A stretch of 64,000 nucleotides of DNA from Brevibacterium zhoupengii (GTDB lineage Bacteria; Actinomycetota; Actinomycetes; Actinomycetales; Brevibacteriaceae). The stretch covers positions 2,852,001 through 2,916,000 of the forward strand of contig NZ_CP088298.1 of NCBI RefSeq assembly GCF_021117425.1, written 5' to 3'. Both the position numbers and the translations under genes were made by a program. Shown piece after piece: positions 36,128 to 45,650 of this stretch. Within the stretch, counting starts at the first letter, position 1; each line of letters begins with the position of its first letter. The notes beneath the pieces are model-generated. The model was not told where the DNA came from, did no database searches, and saw only the letters and a list, made by a program, of their open reading frames with translations.

Positions 36128-37827
36128 GTCAGGTTCCTCTCCTCAGTCGACTTCGGCTCCTCGGTCGACTTCGCTCTCTGACCGAACGCACCCAGCATGT
36201 CCGTGGCTGCGCGTGAGTCCTCGGTGATGTGGATGAGGGTGGGGCCGGCGAATTCCTCGGCCTCCCGCAGTGCCGCCGCCAACTCAGCCTGTGTCTCGAT
36301 GTGGAGACCGCGAGCGCCCAGCGAGGTTGCCAAGGCGGGGAAGTCCGGTCCCAGCAGGGCAACTCCGGCAGGAGTGTCGCCGCGATCGGCCATTTCGTTC
36401 CTGATCTCCCCGTACCCGCCGTTGTCGACGATGATGAGCGCCAGGGACACCTGCGCCTGCGCGGCCGCGGAGAGTTCGGCGATCGTGAACATCGCTCCCC
36501 CGTCACCTTCGATCGCCACTACCCTGGCCTCGGGTGCGGCGAGCTTGGCACCGATTCCCGCCGGCAGACCGAACCCCAGGGTTCCTGCACCTGCCGGATA
36601 GAGGAAGCGGTCACCTCGCCGCGCCCGCCATCCGGTCTGCACTCCGTAATAGCAGCACATCGTCGAATCTGCGGCGACGATGACTGGTGATGTCGACGAG
36701 GTGGTGTAGTCGTTGAGCCCGCCGCACAGCGCTGCCCAGGGTGCACCTTCATCTTTGCCTGCGGCCGTGATCGTGTCATGCCAGCGGCGCAGCCATTCGC
36801 CTGCTGCCCGTGAGAGACCGGCCGATCTGGTCTGTCGCAGCTGGTGCGTCAACGCGATCGTCGCGTCCGTGGCATCGGCGGGGATGGGGTGGGTGACGCG
36901 AGCATTGCGCAGCATCTGCACCTCGTCGACATCGATGCGCACAACAGTGTCCGGCAGCGGCATGGGCTCGGGCCAGAAATCGCTGGGGGCCAGTTCCGTA
37001 CCGATGGCCACCACAGCATCTGCGGCGAGCAGCATCTCCGGCAGCACCTCGAGGACCCCGATGGCGCCGAGGTTGTTCTCAAACTCATCATCGATCGTGC
37101 CCTTGGCATTCGAAGACAGGATGACCCCGGCCCCGAGCGCGGTCGAGAGCTCTTCGATCTCGACTCCGGCAGCACGGGCCCCGGCACCGACGATGAGCAG
37201 GGGACGCTGGGAGGCGGCGAGCGCCTCGGCGGCGGACCTGATCGCATTCGGCTCCGGACTCGGGTGAGGGCGGGTCACCGACGGGTGCAGCGTTCCAGGT
37301 CCGGTGGCCTCGATGAGGTCGAGTGGGATCTCGATATAGGCGGGCCGACTGCGCCCGGATCGCATCGTCGACAGGGCCTGTCCGACCGCCAGGGACACCT
37401 CACCGGGGCTCGTCACTCGATGGCTGTCGCCGAGGACGGCCTCGATGGCCTGACTCTGATTGCGCACCTCATGGAGGAGTCCGTTGCCGCGTCCCGGGTG
37501 GGTCAGCGGCATGCCGGGACCGATGAGGAGGACCGGGACCGAGTCGGTGAAGGACTGCAGCAGTGCGGTCAGCGCATTGAATACCGCCGGCCCTGTCGTG
37601 GTGACCACGACCTGCACCTTTCCGGTGACACGAGCCGCACCGTCGGCCATGTACCCGGCGCCCTGCTCATGCCTGGGCGAGACGATATCGATGCCCTCGG
37701 TGGCCAGTTGGGCGAAGATCTCAAGATTGTGGGTCCCGGGAATCCCGAAGACCCGCGTGATCCCCTCTGCCCGAAGCGCTCGGGCCAGATGTGCCCCACC
37801 GGTGATCTCTGCGTGTTCCTCTGTCAT
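36124..37827 (-). CDS. Thiamine pyrophosphate-dependent enzyme (acetolactate synthase-like)
   Basis: 567-residue three-domain TPP enzyme. The cofactor-activating Glu is E54 in PRHEQGAGYMADGAARVTGK; the TPP/Mg motif is EGDGGAMF near residue 439 and ends VDNGGYGEI. It could be a 2-oxo-acid decarboxylase, a 2-hydroxyacyl-CoA lyase, or another acyl-transferring enzyme; it is not an obvious biosynthetic acetolactate synthase because no small subunit is nearby. It overlaps genes on both sides by four bases. Function must be read together with the CoA ligase and amino-acid dehydrogenase. Confidence 0.85.
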   Translation of the reverse strand: MTEEHAEITGGAHLARALRAEGITRVFGIPGTHNLEIFAQLATEGIDIVSPRHEQGAGYMADGAARVTGKVQVVVTTTGPAVFNALTALLQSFTDSVPVLLIGPGMPLTHPGRGNGLLHEVRNQSQAIEAVLGDSHRVTSPGEVSLAVGQALSTMRSGRSRPAYIEIPLDLIEATGPGTLHPSVTRPHPSPEPNAIRSAAEALAASQRPLLIVGAGARAAGVEIEELSTALGAGVILSSNAKGTIDDEFENNLGAIGVLEVLPEMLLAADAVVAIGTELAPSDFWPEPMPLPDTVVRIDVDEVQMLRNARVTHPIPADATDATIALTHQLRQTRSAGLSRAAGEWLRRWHDTITAAGKDEGAPWAALCGGLNDYTTSSTSPVIVAADSTMCCYYGVQTGWRARRGDRFLYPAGAGTLGFGLPAGIGAKLAAPEARVVAIEGDGGAMFTIAELSAAAQAQVSLALIIVDNGGYGEIRNEMADRGDTPAGVALLGPDFPALATSLGARGLHIETQAELAAALREAEEFAGPTLIHITEDSRAATDMLGAFGQRAKSTEEPKSTEERNLT

Positions 37828-39926
37828 CGTGGCTCCTTGTTATCGGCACGGTTGCTGTCATCGTCGTCGCTGTTGCTGTCACTGCTGTCATCGTTGTCGT
37901 CGTCGCGGCTGGTCACGACCAATGCGTCGACCGCGAGTGCCCCTTCGGGGGCGACGCGGACCGGGTTGATCTCGATCTCCTGGATTTCGTTGCTGCCGGC
38001 GATCAGGCGGGAGACCGAGACGATGATCTCGGCCAGTTCGTCGAGATCGGCCGCTCGCCGTCCCCGCCACCCGGTGAGCAGGCGGTAGCAGGTGAGCCGG
38101 GAGATCATGTCGAGTGCCTCCGCGTGCGTCACCGGCGCCAGTTCGAGCCAGGTGTCCCCGTAGAGCTCCGTCTCGGTTCCCCCCGCACCCACCAGCACGA
38201 TGGGGCCGAAGTTCTCGTCCCAGCGTCCGCCGACGAGGATCTCGACTGCATCATCGCGGGTGTCCATCTCCTCAATGATGTACTCCCCCTCGCCGAGGCG
38301 GCCCACCATCTCCGCATGCGCGTGTTCTACCGCAACGGCATCGTCGAGTCCGAGGGCGATCGCCCCGAGTTCGGTCTTGTGCGCGGGCCACCCGGCCTTG
38401 AGCACGAACGGCGGTGTCAGATCCGAGCCCGCCAGCACCTCGGCGACTGCAGATCCGCGACTCAGCGCCAATGCCCGCGGCACCGGCACGCCAGCCGCTG
38501 CGATCGTGTCCCTGGCCGCAGCGTAGCCGCTGCCCCAGGGCGTGACCGGTCCCGACTGCTCCAGAGCCTCGGTGATGCGCCCGGCATGCGAAGCGTAGAA
38601 ACCGGCCCCGGAGACCACGCGCATGACCGAATCGATCGACGTGTAGACGGGAATCGAGTTCTCCCACAGAGCGGCGACGGCGGCTGAGTCGGCACTCATC
38701 GAGTGCACGATGAGGGGCTTGCGGTGACTGCGCACGGTCTCTCCCAACCGCTGCACCTCGGCGAGTTCAGGTTCGCGCAGGGCAGCGATGTCTTCGCCGT
38801 AGCAGCCGAAGTACCCGCTGAGGATGACCGCGTCGATCCCCTCATCGGCTAGGAGTGCATCGACGAGTCGCGAGTGCACGCTCAGGTCCGCCTCCCCTGC
38901 GCCGTCGAGGTCGATCGGATTGTCGGTGTGACCGGCCTGCGGCAGGTGATGCTCGACGTGGGTGCGGGTGGCTTCGTCGAGGACGTTGGCGCGCAGACCA
39001 TGGGACTCGGCTCTGTCCGCGGCGATCGCACCCTGCCCTCCGGAGTCGGAGATGATGGCGATTCTTCGGCCCGCAGGCAGCCATGATGTGGCGAGGAATC
39101 CGGCGAGTTCGACCGCCTCACCTGGGGTGGTGAGTCGGATGGCACCGGCGGCGCGGCAGGCGGCATCGATCGTGTCCATCGCCGAGGTGAGTGATCCTGT
39201 GTGTGATCGTGCGAGCCTGGCACCGGCATCCGATTGGCCCGTGGTGAGAATCATGGTCGGCTTCCCGGCCGCGCGCAGCGCCTGCATGGCCGAGACCAGG
39301 GCAGTGCCGCCGGTGAAGGATTCGAGGTAGAGGACGACCTGAGTGGTGGCATCGTCGTCGACGAGGGTGGTCAGGACCTCTGCGGCCCGGACGTCTGACT
39401 GACCGCCGATGGAGGCGAAGCGTGAGATCCCGAGCCCGCTGCGTGCGGAGAGGGTGGCGATCTCCGTTCCCAGCTGCCCGCTCTGCGTCACCACAGCCAG
39501 GGAGCCTGGGGTGAAGTTGCCCCAGGCCAGAAGCAGCTCATTGCCGGAATCGACCACCCCCAAGGACGAGGGACCGATGAGGCGGGCGCCGGCGGCAACG
39601 ATGCGTGCGGCGATATCGGCGGCCCCGGGCACCCTGGCCGAGATGATGAGGAACGCTTTCACTCCCGCTGCCAAGGCCTCATCGACCACGGCAGGCACTC
39701 CCGTACCGGGAATCGAGATGACCAAGAGTTCCGGCGTCTCGGGCAGATCGGAAAGGTGAGCGAAGGTGGGTTCGGCCTGGATCGAGGCGACGCGGGAATT
39801 GATGAGGTAGACCCGGCGCCGGTGAGCGCCCTTGAGCGCTCCTGCCGAGAGCCAGAAACCCCATTTCGCGGGATCGTTCGACGCCCCGAGGACGGCCACA
39901 CTGCCGGGATCGAAGAAGCGCTCCAT
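37824..39926 (-). CDS. ADP-forming acyl-CoA ligase (acetate--CoA ligase family)
   Basis: 700-residue fusion of the alpha and beta parts of NDP-forming acyl-CoA synthetases, converting a carboxylic acid and CoA to the thioester with ATP. N-terminal CoA-binding Rossmann domain (FFDPGSVAVLGASNDPAKWG), succinyl-CoA-ligase-like middle (IISDSGGQGAIAADRAESHG), and C-terminal ATP-grasp (VPRALALSRGSAVAEVLAGS, ILVGGRWDENFGPIVLVGAG). The C-terminus ends in an Asp/Ser/Asn-rich tail of about 28 residues encoded by a trinucleotide-like repeat. Overlaps the TPP enzyme gene by four bases. Confidence 0.88.
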   Translation of the reverse strand: MERFFDPGSVAVLGASNDPAKWGFWLSAGALKGAHRRRVYLINSRVASIQAEPTFAHLSDLPETPELLVISIPGTGVPAVVDEALAAGVKAFLIISARVPGAADIAARIVAAGARLIGPSSLGVVDSGNELLLAWGNFTPGSLAVVTQSGQLGTEIATLSARSGLGISRFASIGGQSDVRAAEVLTTLVDDDATTQVVLYLESFTGGTALVSAMQALRAAGKPTMILTTGQSDAGARLARSHTGSLTSAMDTIDAACRAAGAIRLTTPGEAVELAGFLATSWLPAGRRIAIISDSGGQGAIAADRAESHGLRANVLDEATRTHVEHHLPQAGHTDNPIDLDGAGEADLSVHSRLVDALLADEGIDAVILSGYFGCYGEDIAALREPELAEVQRLGETVRSHRKPLIVHSMSADSAAVAALWENSIPVYTSIDSVMRVVSGAGFYASHAGRITEALEQSGPVTPWGSGYAAARDTIAAAGVPVPRALALSRGSAVAEVLAGSDLTPPFVLKAGWPAHKTELGAIALGLDDAVAVEHAHAEMVGRLGEGEYIIEEMDTRDDAVEILVGGRWDENFGPIVLVGAGGTETELYGDTWLELAPVTHAEALDMISRLTCYRLLTGWRGRRAADLDELAEIIVSVSRLIAGSNEIQEIEINPVRVAPEGALAVDALVVTSRDDDNDDSSDSNSDDDDSNRADNKEPR

Positions 39927-39930
39927 GGTG

Positions 39931-41136
39931 CTAGTGCTCTGCGCTCGCGGAAGTCATCGGGGCGGTAGCGCTCGGATGGCCCGTCTCGGACCGCAGAGCC
40001 TCGAGATTGGCATCCACCAAAGACTGTGCCGCCTGTCGGGGCGTGATGCCTTGGCGCTCGGCTTCGCTGAGCACCTGAGTGGTGAGTTCGCGCAGGGTCT
40101 GGGTGACCAGTGACCTGCTGTCATCCCAGGTGCCGTCGACGTCGCCGAAGGTCACCCACCACCACCAGGCATTCGTCGCCGAGTTCGCCAGGAAATCTGG
40201 CACGACCTTCACCCCACGAGCCTGCAGCTGCGCTTCGGCATCCGGGAGAACGGGCATGTTCGCGGCCTCGACGATGAGCGTGGCGGTGATGGCAGCACAG
40301 TTCTCACTTGTGATGGCGTAGCTGACCGCGGCGGGAACAAGCACGTCGCAGTCCGCCGACAGCCAGTCTCCCCGATCGCCGACGCGATCTTCGGGGCGCA
40401 GAGTCGAGCGATCGATGCCGCCGAAAGGATCACGCGTCGCCAGCAGCGCCTCGACATCGAGACCGGCCGGGTTGGACACAAACCCATCGGCATCGGCGAT
40501 GCCGACGATGCGCACCCCCGCCTCGGCGAGGAATCTCGCGCTCGCCCCACCCATGGAGCCGAACCCTTGGAGCACGGCGGTCGCGGAGGCCGGATCGACC
40601 CCGTCAGCCTCAAGTGCGGCAAGCACCGAGGTCGCCACTCCAAGTCCGCCGACGAGTTCGTCTTGGCCAACACCGTCGACGATGGTGGAGAAGGCTGTCT
40701 CTGCCCGAGCTGCGGCAGCCTGCGGATCGGCCAGCAGCTTCTCAACGGCACTCAGCGCGCTGCCGAGGTCACGTGAGGCGAGGATGTCATCGATGTCCCT
40801 CTGGCGCACGCCCAGATCCTCGCCCAAGGCCCAGTAGGCACGCATGATCGGGTTCACTGCGATGAGGAACCGTTCGAGGACGTCCCTGGCTCCGGGCTGG
40901 CGCGGGTCGAAGTCGATTCCGCCCTTGGCACCTCCGACAGGAACATAGTGTCGGCCCTCGCGCAGGTGGATGGCTTCCTTGCGCGTCATCCCTTGAGCCA
41001 GGCCCCGGACCTCTTCGAGAGTGCACCCCTGTCGCATCCGCAGGCCGCCCGAGGCCGTTCCCCTCACGAGCGTGTCGATGACGACGAATCCGTGTGTTCC
41101 GGTGACCGGATCCTGCCAGGTGATGTCCATGAACAT
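39931..41136 (-). CDS. Glu/Leu/Phe/Val-type amino acid dehydrogenase
   Basis: 401-residue oxidative deaminase. GGAKGGIDFDP near residue 68-78 holds the catalytic Lys (K71), and the Rossmann motif VLQGFGSMGGASARFLAEAG is near 195. The first substrate motif reads GTASGGLRMRQG, closer to leucine/phenylalanine dehydrogenases than to the Lys-containing motif of glutamate dehydrogenases, so a hydrophobic or unusual amino acid substrate is possible. GGGAG precedes the ATG. First enzyme gene after the TetR regulator; a palindrome at 41155-41172 lies at its 5' end. Confidence 0.88.
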   Translation of the reverse strand: MFMDITWQDPVTGTHGFVVIDTLVRGTASGGLRMRQGCTLEEVRGLAQGMTRKEAIHLREGRHYVPVGGAKGGIDFDPRQPGARDVLERFLIAVNPIMRAYWALGEDLGVRQRDIDDILASRDLGSALSAVEKLLADPQAAAARAETAFSTIVDGVGQDELVGGLGVATSVLAALEADGVDPASATAVLQGFGSMGGASARFLAEAGVRIVGIADADGFVSNPAGLDVEALLATRDPFGGIDRSTLRPEDRVGDRGDWLSADCDVLVPAAVSYAITSENCAAITATLIVEAANMPVLPDAEAQLQARGVKVVPDFLANSATNAWWWWVTFGDVDGTWDDSRSLVTQTLRELTTQVLSEAERQGITPRQAAQSLVDANLEALRSETGHPSATAPMTSASAEH

Positions 41137-41154
41137 GTCGCTCCCAAGGATTTA

Positions 41155-41172
41155 ACTGAATCGCTGTTCAGT
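41155..41172. promoter_or_regulatory. Palindrome immediately upstream of the amino acid dehydrogenase
   Basis: actgaa-tcgctg-ttcagt, perfect six-base arms, 19 bases before the dehydrogenase ATG. Placed to block transcription or initiation of the four-enzyme operon; a TetR site is the natural guess. Confidence 0.6.
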
Positions 41173-41243
41173 AAGGTTCAGAACACCAGTCTGACCGCCT
41201 CGACGCAGTGCCGTCAAGAGAGGTGCGGTGAGAAGTTCCGGGC

Positions 41244-41861
41244 TCAGTCCAGTTCGCGTGAGACGAACGCATCAACCCAACCCGACAAGGTCGTAGGAGA
41301 CACCGTTTCGGGGTTGACGATGAGTTGGATTGCGAGCCCGTCGAGATAGGCCAGGATCCGCGTGGCACTGCCCTCGGCCGCCTGAACAGCAGACCCCTCT
41401 GCGAGGTCTATTGCGTGAGCGCACCGGAACTCACCCGCTTCGAGACCGGCGACGATGAGCTCAGACAGAATCGTCTTCCATTCGCGGTCGAGGGCGGTGA
41501 ACGTCGATCTCACCTCGTCGTCGAAGAGTCCGGCCGACCAACCGTCGATCCAGATCTTCCAACTCCTGGTCGAACCTGTCGGCATGTACCACCGGACTAC
41601 GTCGTTGAGCCTTTCCCTGGCCGACTTCCTCCCGGCGGCGAGTCGACGGGCGCGGTAGAGGTCGTTCTCTCCGGCGTGCGCGAAGGCCGCAGCGACGAGG
41701 GCCTCCTTCGTCACGAAGTGGTAGATGACCAGGCTCGGGCTCAGGCCCAGTCGCGCGGCCACGTCGGCGACTCGGAGGGTGCGCAGACCGGTGCTCTCGA
41801 TCTCTTCCACGGTCGCTGCCAGGATCTCTTCCCGACGGACCGATGCGCTCTTCCGCGACAT
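41244..41861 (-). CDS. TetR-family transcriptional regulator
   Basis: 205 residues from an ATG at 41861 with GGAGG just upstream. The N-terminal domain (LRTLRVADVAARLGLSPSLV, IYHFVTKEALVAAAF) is a clear TetR helix-turn-helix; the C-terminal part (RSWKIWIDGWSAGLFDDEVR) is of the BetI-like TetR_C type. It precedes and is co-directional with the catabolic operon, 107 bases away. A 37-base near-palindrome just upstream of the gene is a probable autoregulatory operator. The frame continues to 41960 but that part runs into the operator and repeat region. Confidence 0.9.
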   Translation of the reverse strand: MSRKSASVRREEILAATVEEIESTGLRTLRVADVAARLGLSPSLVIYHFVTKEALVAAAFAHAGENDLYRARRLAAGRKSARERLNDVVRWYMPTGSTRSWKIWIDGWSAGLFDDEVRSTFTALDREWKTILSELIVAGLEAGEFRCAHAIDLAEGSAVQAAEGSATRILAYLDGLAIQLIVNPETVSPTTLSGWVDAFVSRELD

Positions 41862-41885
41862 GGCCTCCTCCTTCACACAGACAGA

Positions 41886-41922
41886 AATGGCTGCGCAGCA
41901 AGTACCTTGCTGTACAGCCATT
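41886..41922. promoter_or_regulatory. Long palindrome upstream of the TetR gene, candidate operator
   Basis: 17-base arms aatggctgcgcagcaag and cttgctgtacagccatt pair at 15 of 17 positions around TAC. It begins 25 bases before the TetR ATG, a typical autoregulation site. Confidence 0.75.
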
Positions 41923-41949
41923 CTAGTTCCAGGCGCCGGTGAACCCTGT

Positions 41950-42014
41950 GCCCACGCCACCAGTGGGCGCCGGCGTCAGTGGGCGCCCACGCCACCAGTG
42001 GGCGCCGGCGTCAG
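41950..42014. repeat. Tandem 30-base repeat with internal dyads
   Basis: Two identical 30-base units at 41950-41979 and 41985-42014, period 35. Each unit contains cccac-gccacca-gtggg, so several mutually exclusive hairpins can form. It lies just beyond the M16 peptidase stop (42017) and may end that transcript. Confidence 0.85.
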
Positions 42015-42016
42015 AC

Positions 42017-43372
42017 TCAGCGCAGGACGACGTCCGTCTGAGGTCCCACAAGCGACAGCGACTTCGGTCGGCTCAGCAGATCGCCGGCCATCGTCGTCAC
42101 CTGTTCGGCCGTGACCGAGCGGACGCGTTCGATGAGGTCGAGCGGAGCCTCGAGCGGGATCCCGAAGATCTCGGATCTGGCCAGGCGGTTCATGCGCGCG
42201 GCCGAGGATTCGAGCCCGAGGACCATTGATCCCGAGAGCTGGGAGACGATCGCGTCGAGTTCCGAGCGGCTCGGTGCCTCCTGCGCCAGGCGATCCCATT
42301 CGGCCAGAGCCAGATCGACGACGGCCTGCCCGTTCTCCGGTGTACACCCGGCATAGATGCCGAACGTGCCGAAATCGGTGAACTGGCTGGCTACACAATT
42401 GACGGCGTAGGCGAGGCCGCGTTCTTCCCGCACACTTTGGAAGAGGCGGGAGGACATGCCCCCGCCGAGCATCGTCAGCAGCACCGAATAGACGAATCGA
42501 TCCGGGTGGCCCTCTTCCAGACCTTCACAGCCGAGCAGGATACCCAACTGTTCGGTGTCTTTGGCCGTGTGTGAGCGCCCCGAATGGAACGTCGGCACCT
42601 CACGTGCGCTTCGTCCGGACGTTTCCGTCGCCGCAGCCGACCCGGTTCCTGCGGACGAGCCGGAGGTCGCCACGGTGTCCCAGGTGTGTGAACCGGCCTC
42701 TGAACCGACGCCGGCCTCGGCCAAGGCATCCTCGACCATACGCACAACCTCGTCGTGGGTGGAACCGCCGGCGGCGGCAATGACCAGACGCGGGGGAACA
42801 TAGGTCGTCGAGTGGTGCTCGAGAAGTGTGTGATGGCCCAGCACGCGGATCTGGTCCTTCGTCGCACCCACAGGACGTGCCAGGGGGTGGTCGCCGAAGA
42901 TGAGCTCGTCGAAATCATCGAAGAGAACATCACCGGGGTCGTCGGCGGACATCGCCAGCTCTTCGATGATGACTCCGCGCTCACGTTCGAACTCCTCGGC
43001 ATCCAGGCTCGAGTTCGAGACCATGTCGACGAGCAGAGACGTGATGTCGGCTAAATCTGTGACGAGGCACCGGGAGTAGTAGCAGGTGAGTTCCTTCGCC
43101 GTGATGGCGTTGGAGTCTCCCCCGGTCCGGTCGAAGGCCGCTGCGATCGTCTTCGCGTCCTTCGTCGCCGTTCCCTTGAAGAGCATGTGCTCGAGGAAAT
43201 GGGTCGAGCCCGCGGTCTCGGTCGATTCATCGCGTGAACCGGCTGCGACCCAGATGCCGATCGTCTCTGAGGCCAGCCCGGGCATGTGTTCAGTGGTCAC
43301 CGTCAAACCACCGGGGAGGACAGACCGATCGATTCGGCTGCCCTCCCCGGTGTGAGAATCTTTGAGTATCAG
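42017..43372 (-). CDS. M16-family zinc peptidase
   Basis: Insulinase-type processing peptidase; homologues follow pnp in actinobacteria (PepR). The inverted zinc motif HFLEH is at residues 58-62 and the third ligand lies in [11 protein letters not shown]. 451 residues if started at CTG 43372, which overlaps the pnp stop as CTGA with GAGGA nine bases upstream. This start restores the normal first strand ([20 protein letters not shown]). No ATG, GTG or TTG occurs in frame before the TTG at 43306, which would truncate that strand. A Ser/Gly/Thr-rich loop interrupts the middle near residue 215-250. Confidence 0.88.
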   Translation of the reverse strand: MILKDSHTGEGSRIDRSVLPGGLTVTTEHMPGLASETIGIWVAAGSRDESTETAGSTHFLEHMLFKGTATKDAKTIAAAFDRTGGDSNAITAKELTCYYSRCLVTDLADITSLLVDMVSNSSLDAEEFERERGVIIEELAMSADDPGDVLFDDFDELIFGDHPLARPVGATKDQIRVLGHHTLLEHHSTTYVPPRLVIAAAGGSTHDEVVRMVEDALAEAGVGSEAGSHTWDTVATSGSSAGTGSAAATETSGRSAREVPTFHSGRSHTAKDTEQLGILLGCEGLEEGHPDRFVYSVLLTMLGGGMSSRLFQSVREERGLAYAVNCVASQFTDFGTFGIYAGCTPENGQAVVDLALAEWDRLAQEAPSRSELDAIVSQLSGSMVLGLESSAARMNRLARSEIFGIPLEAPLDLIERVRSVTAEQVTTMAGDLLSRPKSLSLVGPQTDVVLR

Positions 43373-45588
43373 TTGTCTGATTCCTCTTCTGTCTCTTCGT
43401 CATCGTCGCTGACAGGCGCGAGTGACAGCTTGCCGCGGTCGTCGATCTTCGTGATCTCGACCTGGACCTTCTGGCCGACTCCGACGACGTCTTCGACGTC
43501 CTCGACGCGCTTGCCATCGTTGAGCTTGCGCAGCTCGGAGATGTGCAGCAGTCCGTCCTTGCCCGGCGTCAGGGAGACGAATGCGCCGAAGCTCATCGTC
43601 TTCACGACCGTGCCGAGGTAGCGTTCGCCGACCTCAGGCACCTGCGGGTTGGCGATGGCGTTGATCATCGAACGGGCAGCTTCGGCAGACTCGCCGTCGG
43701 TGGCGCCGATGAGCACGGTTCCGTCGTCTTCGATGCTGATGTCAGCGCCGGTGTCTTCCTGCATCTGGTTGATCATCTTGCCCTTGGGTCCGATGACCTC
43801 GCCGATCTTGTCGACGGGGATGTTCACCGAGATGATGCGCGGAGCAGTCGGAGCCATCTCTGCCGGAGCATCGATGGCCTCAGCGATGACGTCGAGGATG
43901 ACCATGCGGGCTTCCTGCGCCTGCTTGAGCGCGGCACCGAGCACGGAGGCCGGCAGGCCGTCGAGCTTGGTGTCGAGCTGGATCGCCGTGATGAAGTCAC
44001 GCGTTCCGGCAACCTTGAAGTCCATGTCGCCGAAGGCGTCTTCGGCGCCGAGGATGTCAGTCAGTGCCGCGTATGCGGTCTGGTCACCGGAGTCGGTGGA
44101 GATGACATCGGAGACGAGTCCCATGGCGATGCCTGCGACAGGAGCCTGCAGCGGCACACCGGCCGAGAGCATGGCCAGTGTCGAAGCACAGACCGAGCCC
44201 ATCGAAGTGGAGCCGTTGGAACCGAGAGCCTCTGAGACCTCACGGATGGCGTAGGGGAAGTCCTCGCGCTTGGGCAGAACCGGCACGAGCGCACGTTCAG
44301 CCAGTGCACCGTGTCCGATCTCGCGACGCTTCGGGCTGCCCACACGACCGGTCTCTCCGACCGAGTAGGGCGGGAAGTTGTAGTGGTGCATGTAACGCTT
44401 CGTGGTCACTGGCGAGAGCGAATCGATGTGCTGTTCGAGCTTGAGCATGTTCAGCGTGGTGACACCCAGGATCTGGGTCTCGCCGCGCTCGAAGATGGCC
44501 GAGCCGTGGGCACGTGGGATCACGTTGGTCTCTGCGGTCAGCGGACGGATGTCCTTGAGGCCACGACCGTCGATGCGGATCTGCTCGGTGAGGATGCGCT
44601 TGCGCACAACCTGCTTGGTCAGAGCATTGAGGGCCCCGGCGATTTCCTTCTCGCGGCCGGCGAAGCGCTCGCCCAGCTTTTCGAAGAGCTCAGACAGCAG
44701 AACTTCGCCTGCGGCTTCGCGCTCCTGCTTGTCAGCGATCTGGAAGTTCTCGGTCTGCTTGGCTTCGGCGAGTTCACGCACTGCTTCGTAGACGTCGTCC
44801 TCGTAGTCCTTGAAGACCGGGAATTCGACGGTCGGCTTGGCGGCGCTGTCGGCCAGCTCCTGCTGGGCACGGCAGAGTTCGCTGATGAAGGGCTTCGCTG
44901 CTTCGAGTCCCTCGGCCACGACCTCTTCGGTCGGTGCGGGGGCACCGGTCTTGATGCGGTCGATGGCGTTGTCCGTGGCTTCTGCCTCGACCATCATGAT
45001 CGCAACGTCGTCACCGACAACACGGCCAGCGACGACCATGTTGAACACTGCGTCGTCGAGCTGCGAATGGTTCGGGAAGGCAACCCACTGGCCGTCGATG
45101 AGTGCGATGCGCACGCCGCCGATGGGGCCGGAGAAGGGCAGTCCGGAGAGCTGAGTCGACATCGAGGCAGCGTTGATGGCCAGCGCGTCGTAGATGTGAT
45201 CGGGGTGGATCGACATCACTGTGACGACGACCTGGACCTCGTTGCGCAGTCCCTTCACGAAGGAGGGGCGCAGAGGACGGTCGATGAGACGGCAGGTGAG
45301 CACTGCGTCGGTCGAGGGGCGTCCCTCGCGGCGGAAGAACGAACCGGGAATGCGGCCCGCGGCGTACATGCGCTCTTCGACGTCGACGGTCAGGGGGAAG
45401 AAGTCGAAGCCCTCACGGGGGTGCTTGCCGGCCGAGGTGGCCGAGAAGAGCATGGTTTCGTCATCGAGGTAGGCGACGGCGGAACCGGCGGCCTGCTGTG
45501 CGAGGCGTCCTGTTTCGAAGCGGATGGTGTGTGAACCGTAGCTGCCATTGTCAATGTGCGCTACGGCGGATTCAGGGTTGAGTCCCAC
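43369..45588 (-). CDS. pnp: Polyribonucleotide nucleotidyltransferase (PNPase)
   Basis: Phosphorolytic 3'-5' exoribonuclease and RNA polymerase. 739 residues from the GTG at 45588 (AAGGAG six bases upstream); the frame open to 45780 is not used. Two RNase PH domains ([39 protein letters not shown]), then KH ([20 protein letters not shown]) and S1 ([20 protein letters not shown]) domains, and an acidic tail ending EEESDN. Usual neighbours: rpsO upstream and the M16 peptidase downstream, the latter overlapping by four bases. Confidence 0.98.
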   Translation of the reverse strand: MGLNPESAVAHIDNGSYGSHTIRFETGRLAQQAAGSAVAYLDDETMLFSATSAGKHPREGFDFFPLTVDVEERMYAAGRIPGSFFRREGRPSTDAVLTCRLIDRPLRPSFVKGLRNEVQVVVTVMSIHPDHIYDALAINAASMSTQLSGLPFSGPIGGVRIALIDGQWVAFPNHSQLDDAVFNMVVAGRVVGDDVAIMMVEAEATDNAIDRIKTGAPAPTEEVVAEGLEAAKPFISELCRAQQELADSAAKPTVEFPVFKDYEDDVYEAVRELAEAKQTENFQIADKQEREAAGEVLLSELFEKLGERFAGREKEIAGALNALTKQVVRKRILTEQIRIDGRGLKDIRPLTAETNVIPRAHGSAIFERGETQILGVTTLNMLKLEQHIDSLSPVTTKRYMHHYNFPPYSVGETGRVGSPKRREIGHGALAERALVPVLPKREDFPYAIREVSEALGSNGSTSMGSVCASTLAMLSAGVPLQAPVAGIAMGLVSDVISTDSGDQTAYAALTDILGAEDAFGDMDFKVAGTRDFITAIQLDTKLDGLPASVLGAALKQAQEARMVILDVIAEAIDAPAEMAPTAPRIISVNIPVDKIGEVIGPKGKMINQMQEDTGADISIEDDGTVLIGATDGESAEAARSMINAIANPQVPEVGERYLGTVVKTMSFGAFVSLTPGKDGLLHISELRKLNDGKRVEDVEDVVGVGQKVQVEITKIDDRGKLSLAPVSDDDEETEEESDN

Positions 45589-45614
45589 GTATTCTCCTTG
45601 TAAGTAACCGGTAC

Positions 45615-45650
45615 GCGGACACCTTCGAAGTCCGAAGGCGGAAAGTCCGC
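45615..45650 (-). promoter_or_regulatory. Hairpin in the pnp leader
   Basis: Outer gcggac/gtccgc and inner ccttcg/cgaagg stems form a compact hairpin about 27 bases before the pnp start. Position recalls leader hairpins through which PNPase controls its own mRNA in enterobacteria; such control here is speculative. Confidence 0.4.

Noticed and set aside
41950..42014. CRISPR-like array
   Set aside because: Only two units with a five-base gap, far too short for spacers; better seen as a tandem duplication.
44311..45534. 407-codon plus-strand frame opposite pnp
   Set aside because: Antisense shadow; pnp is certain.
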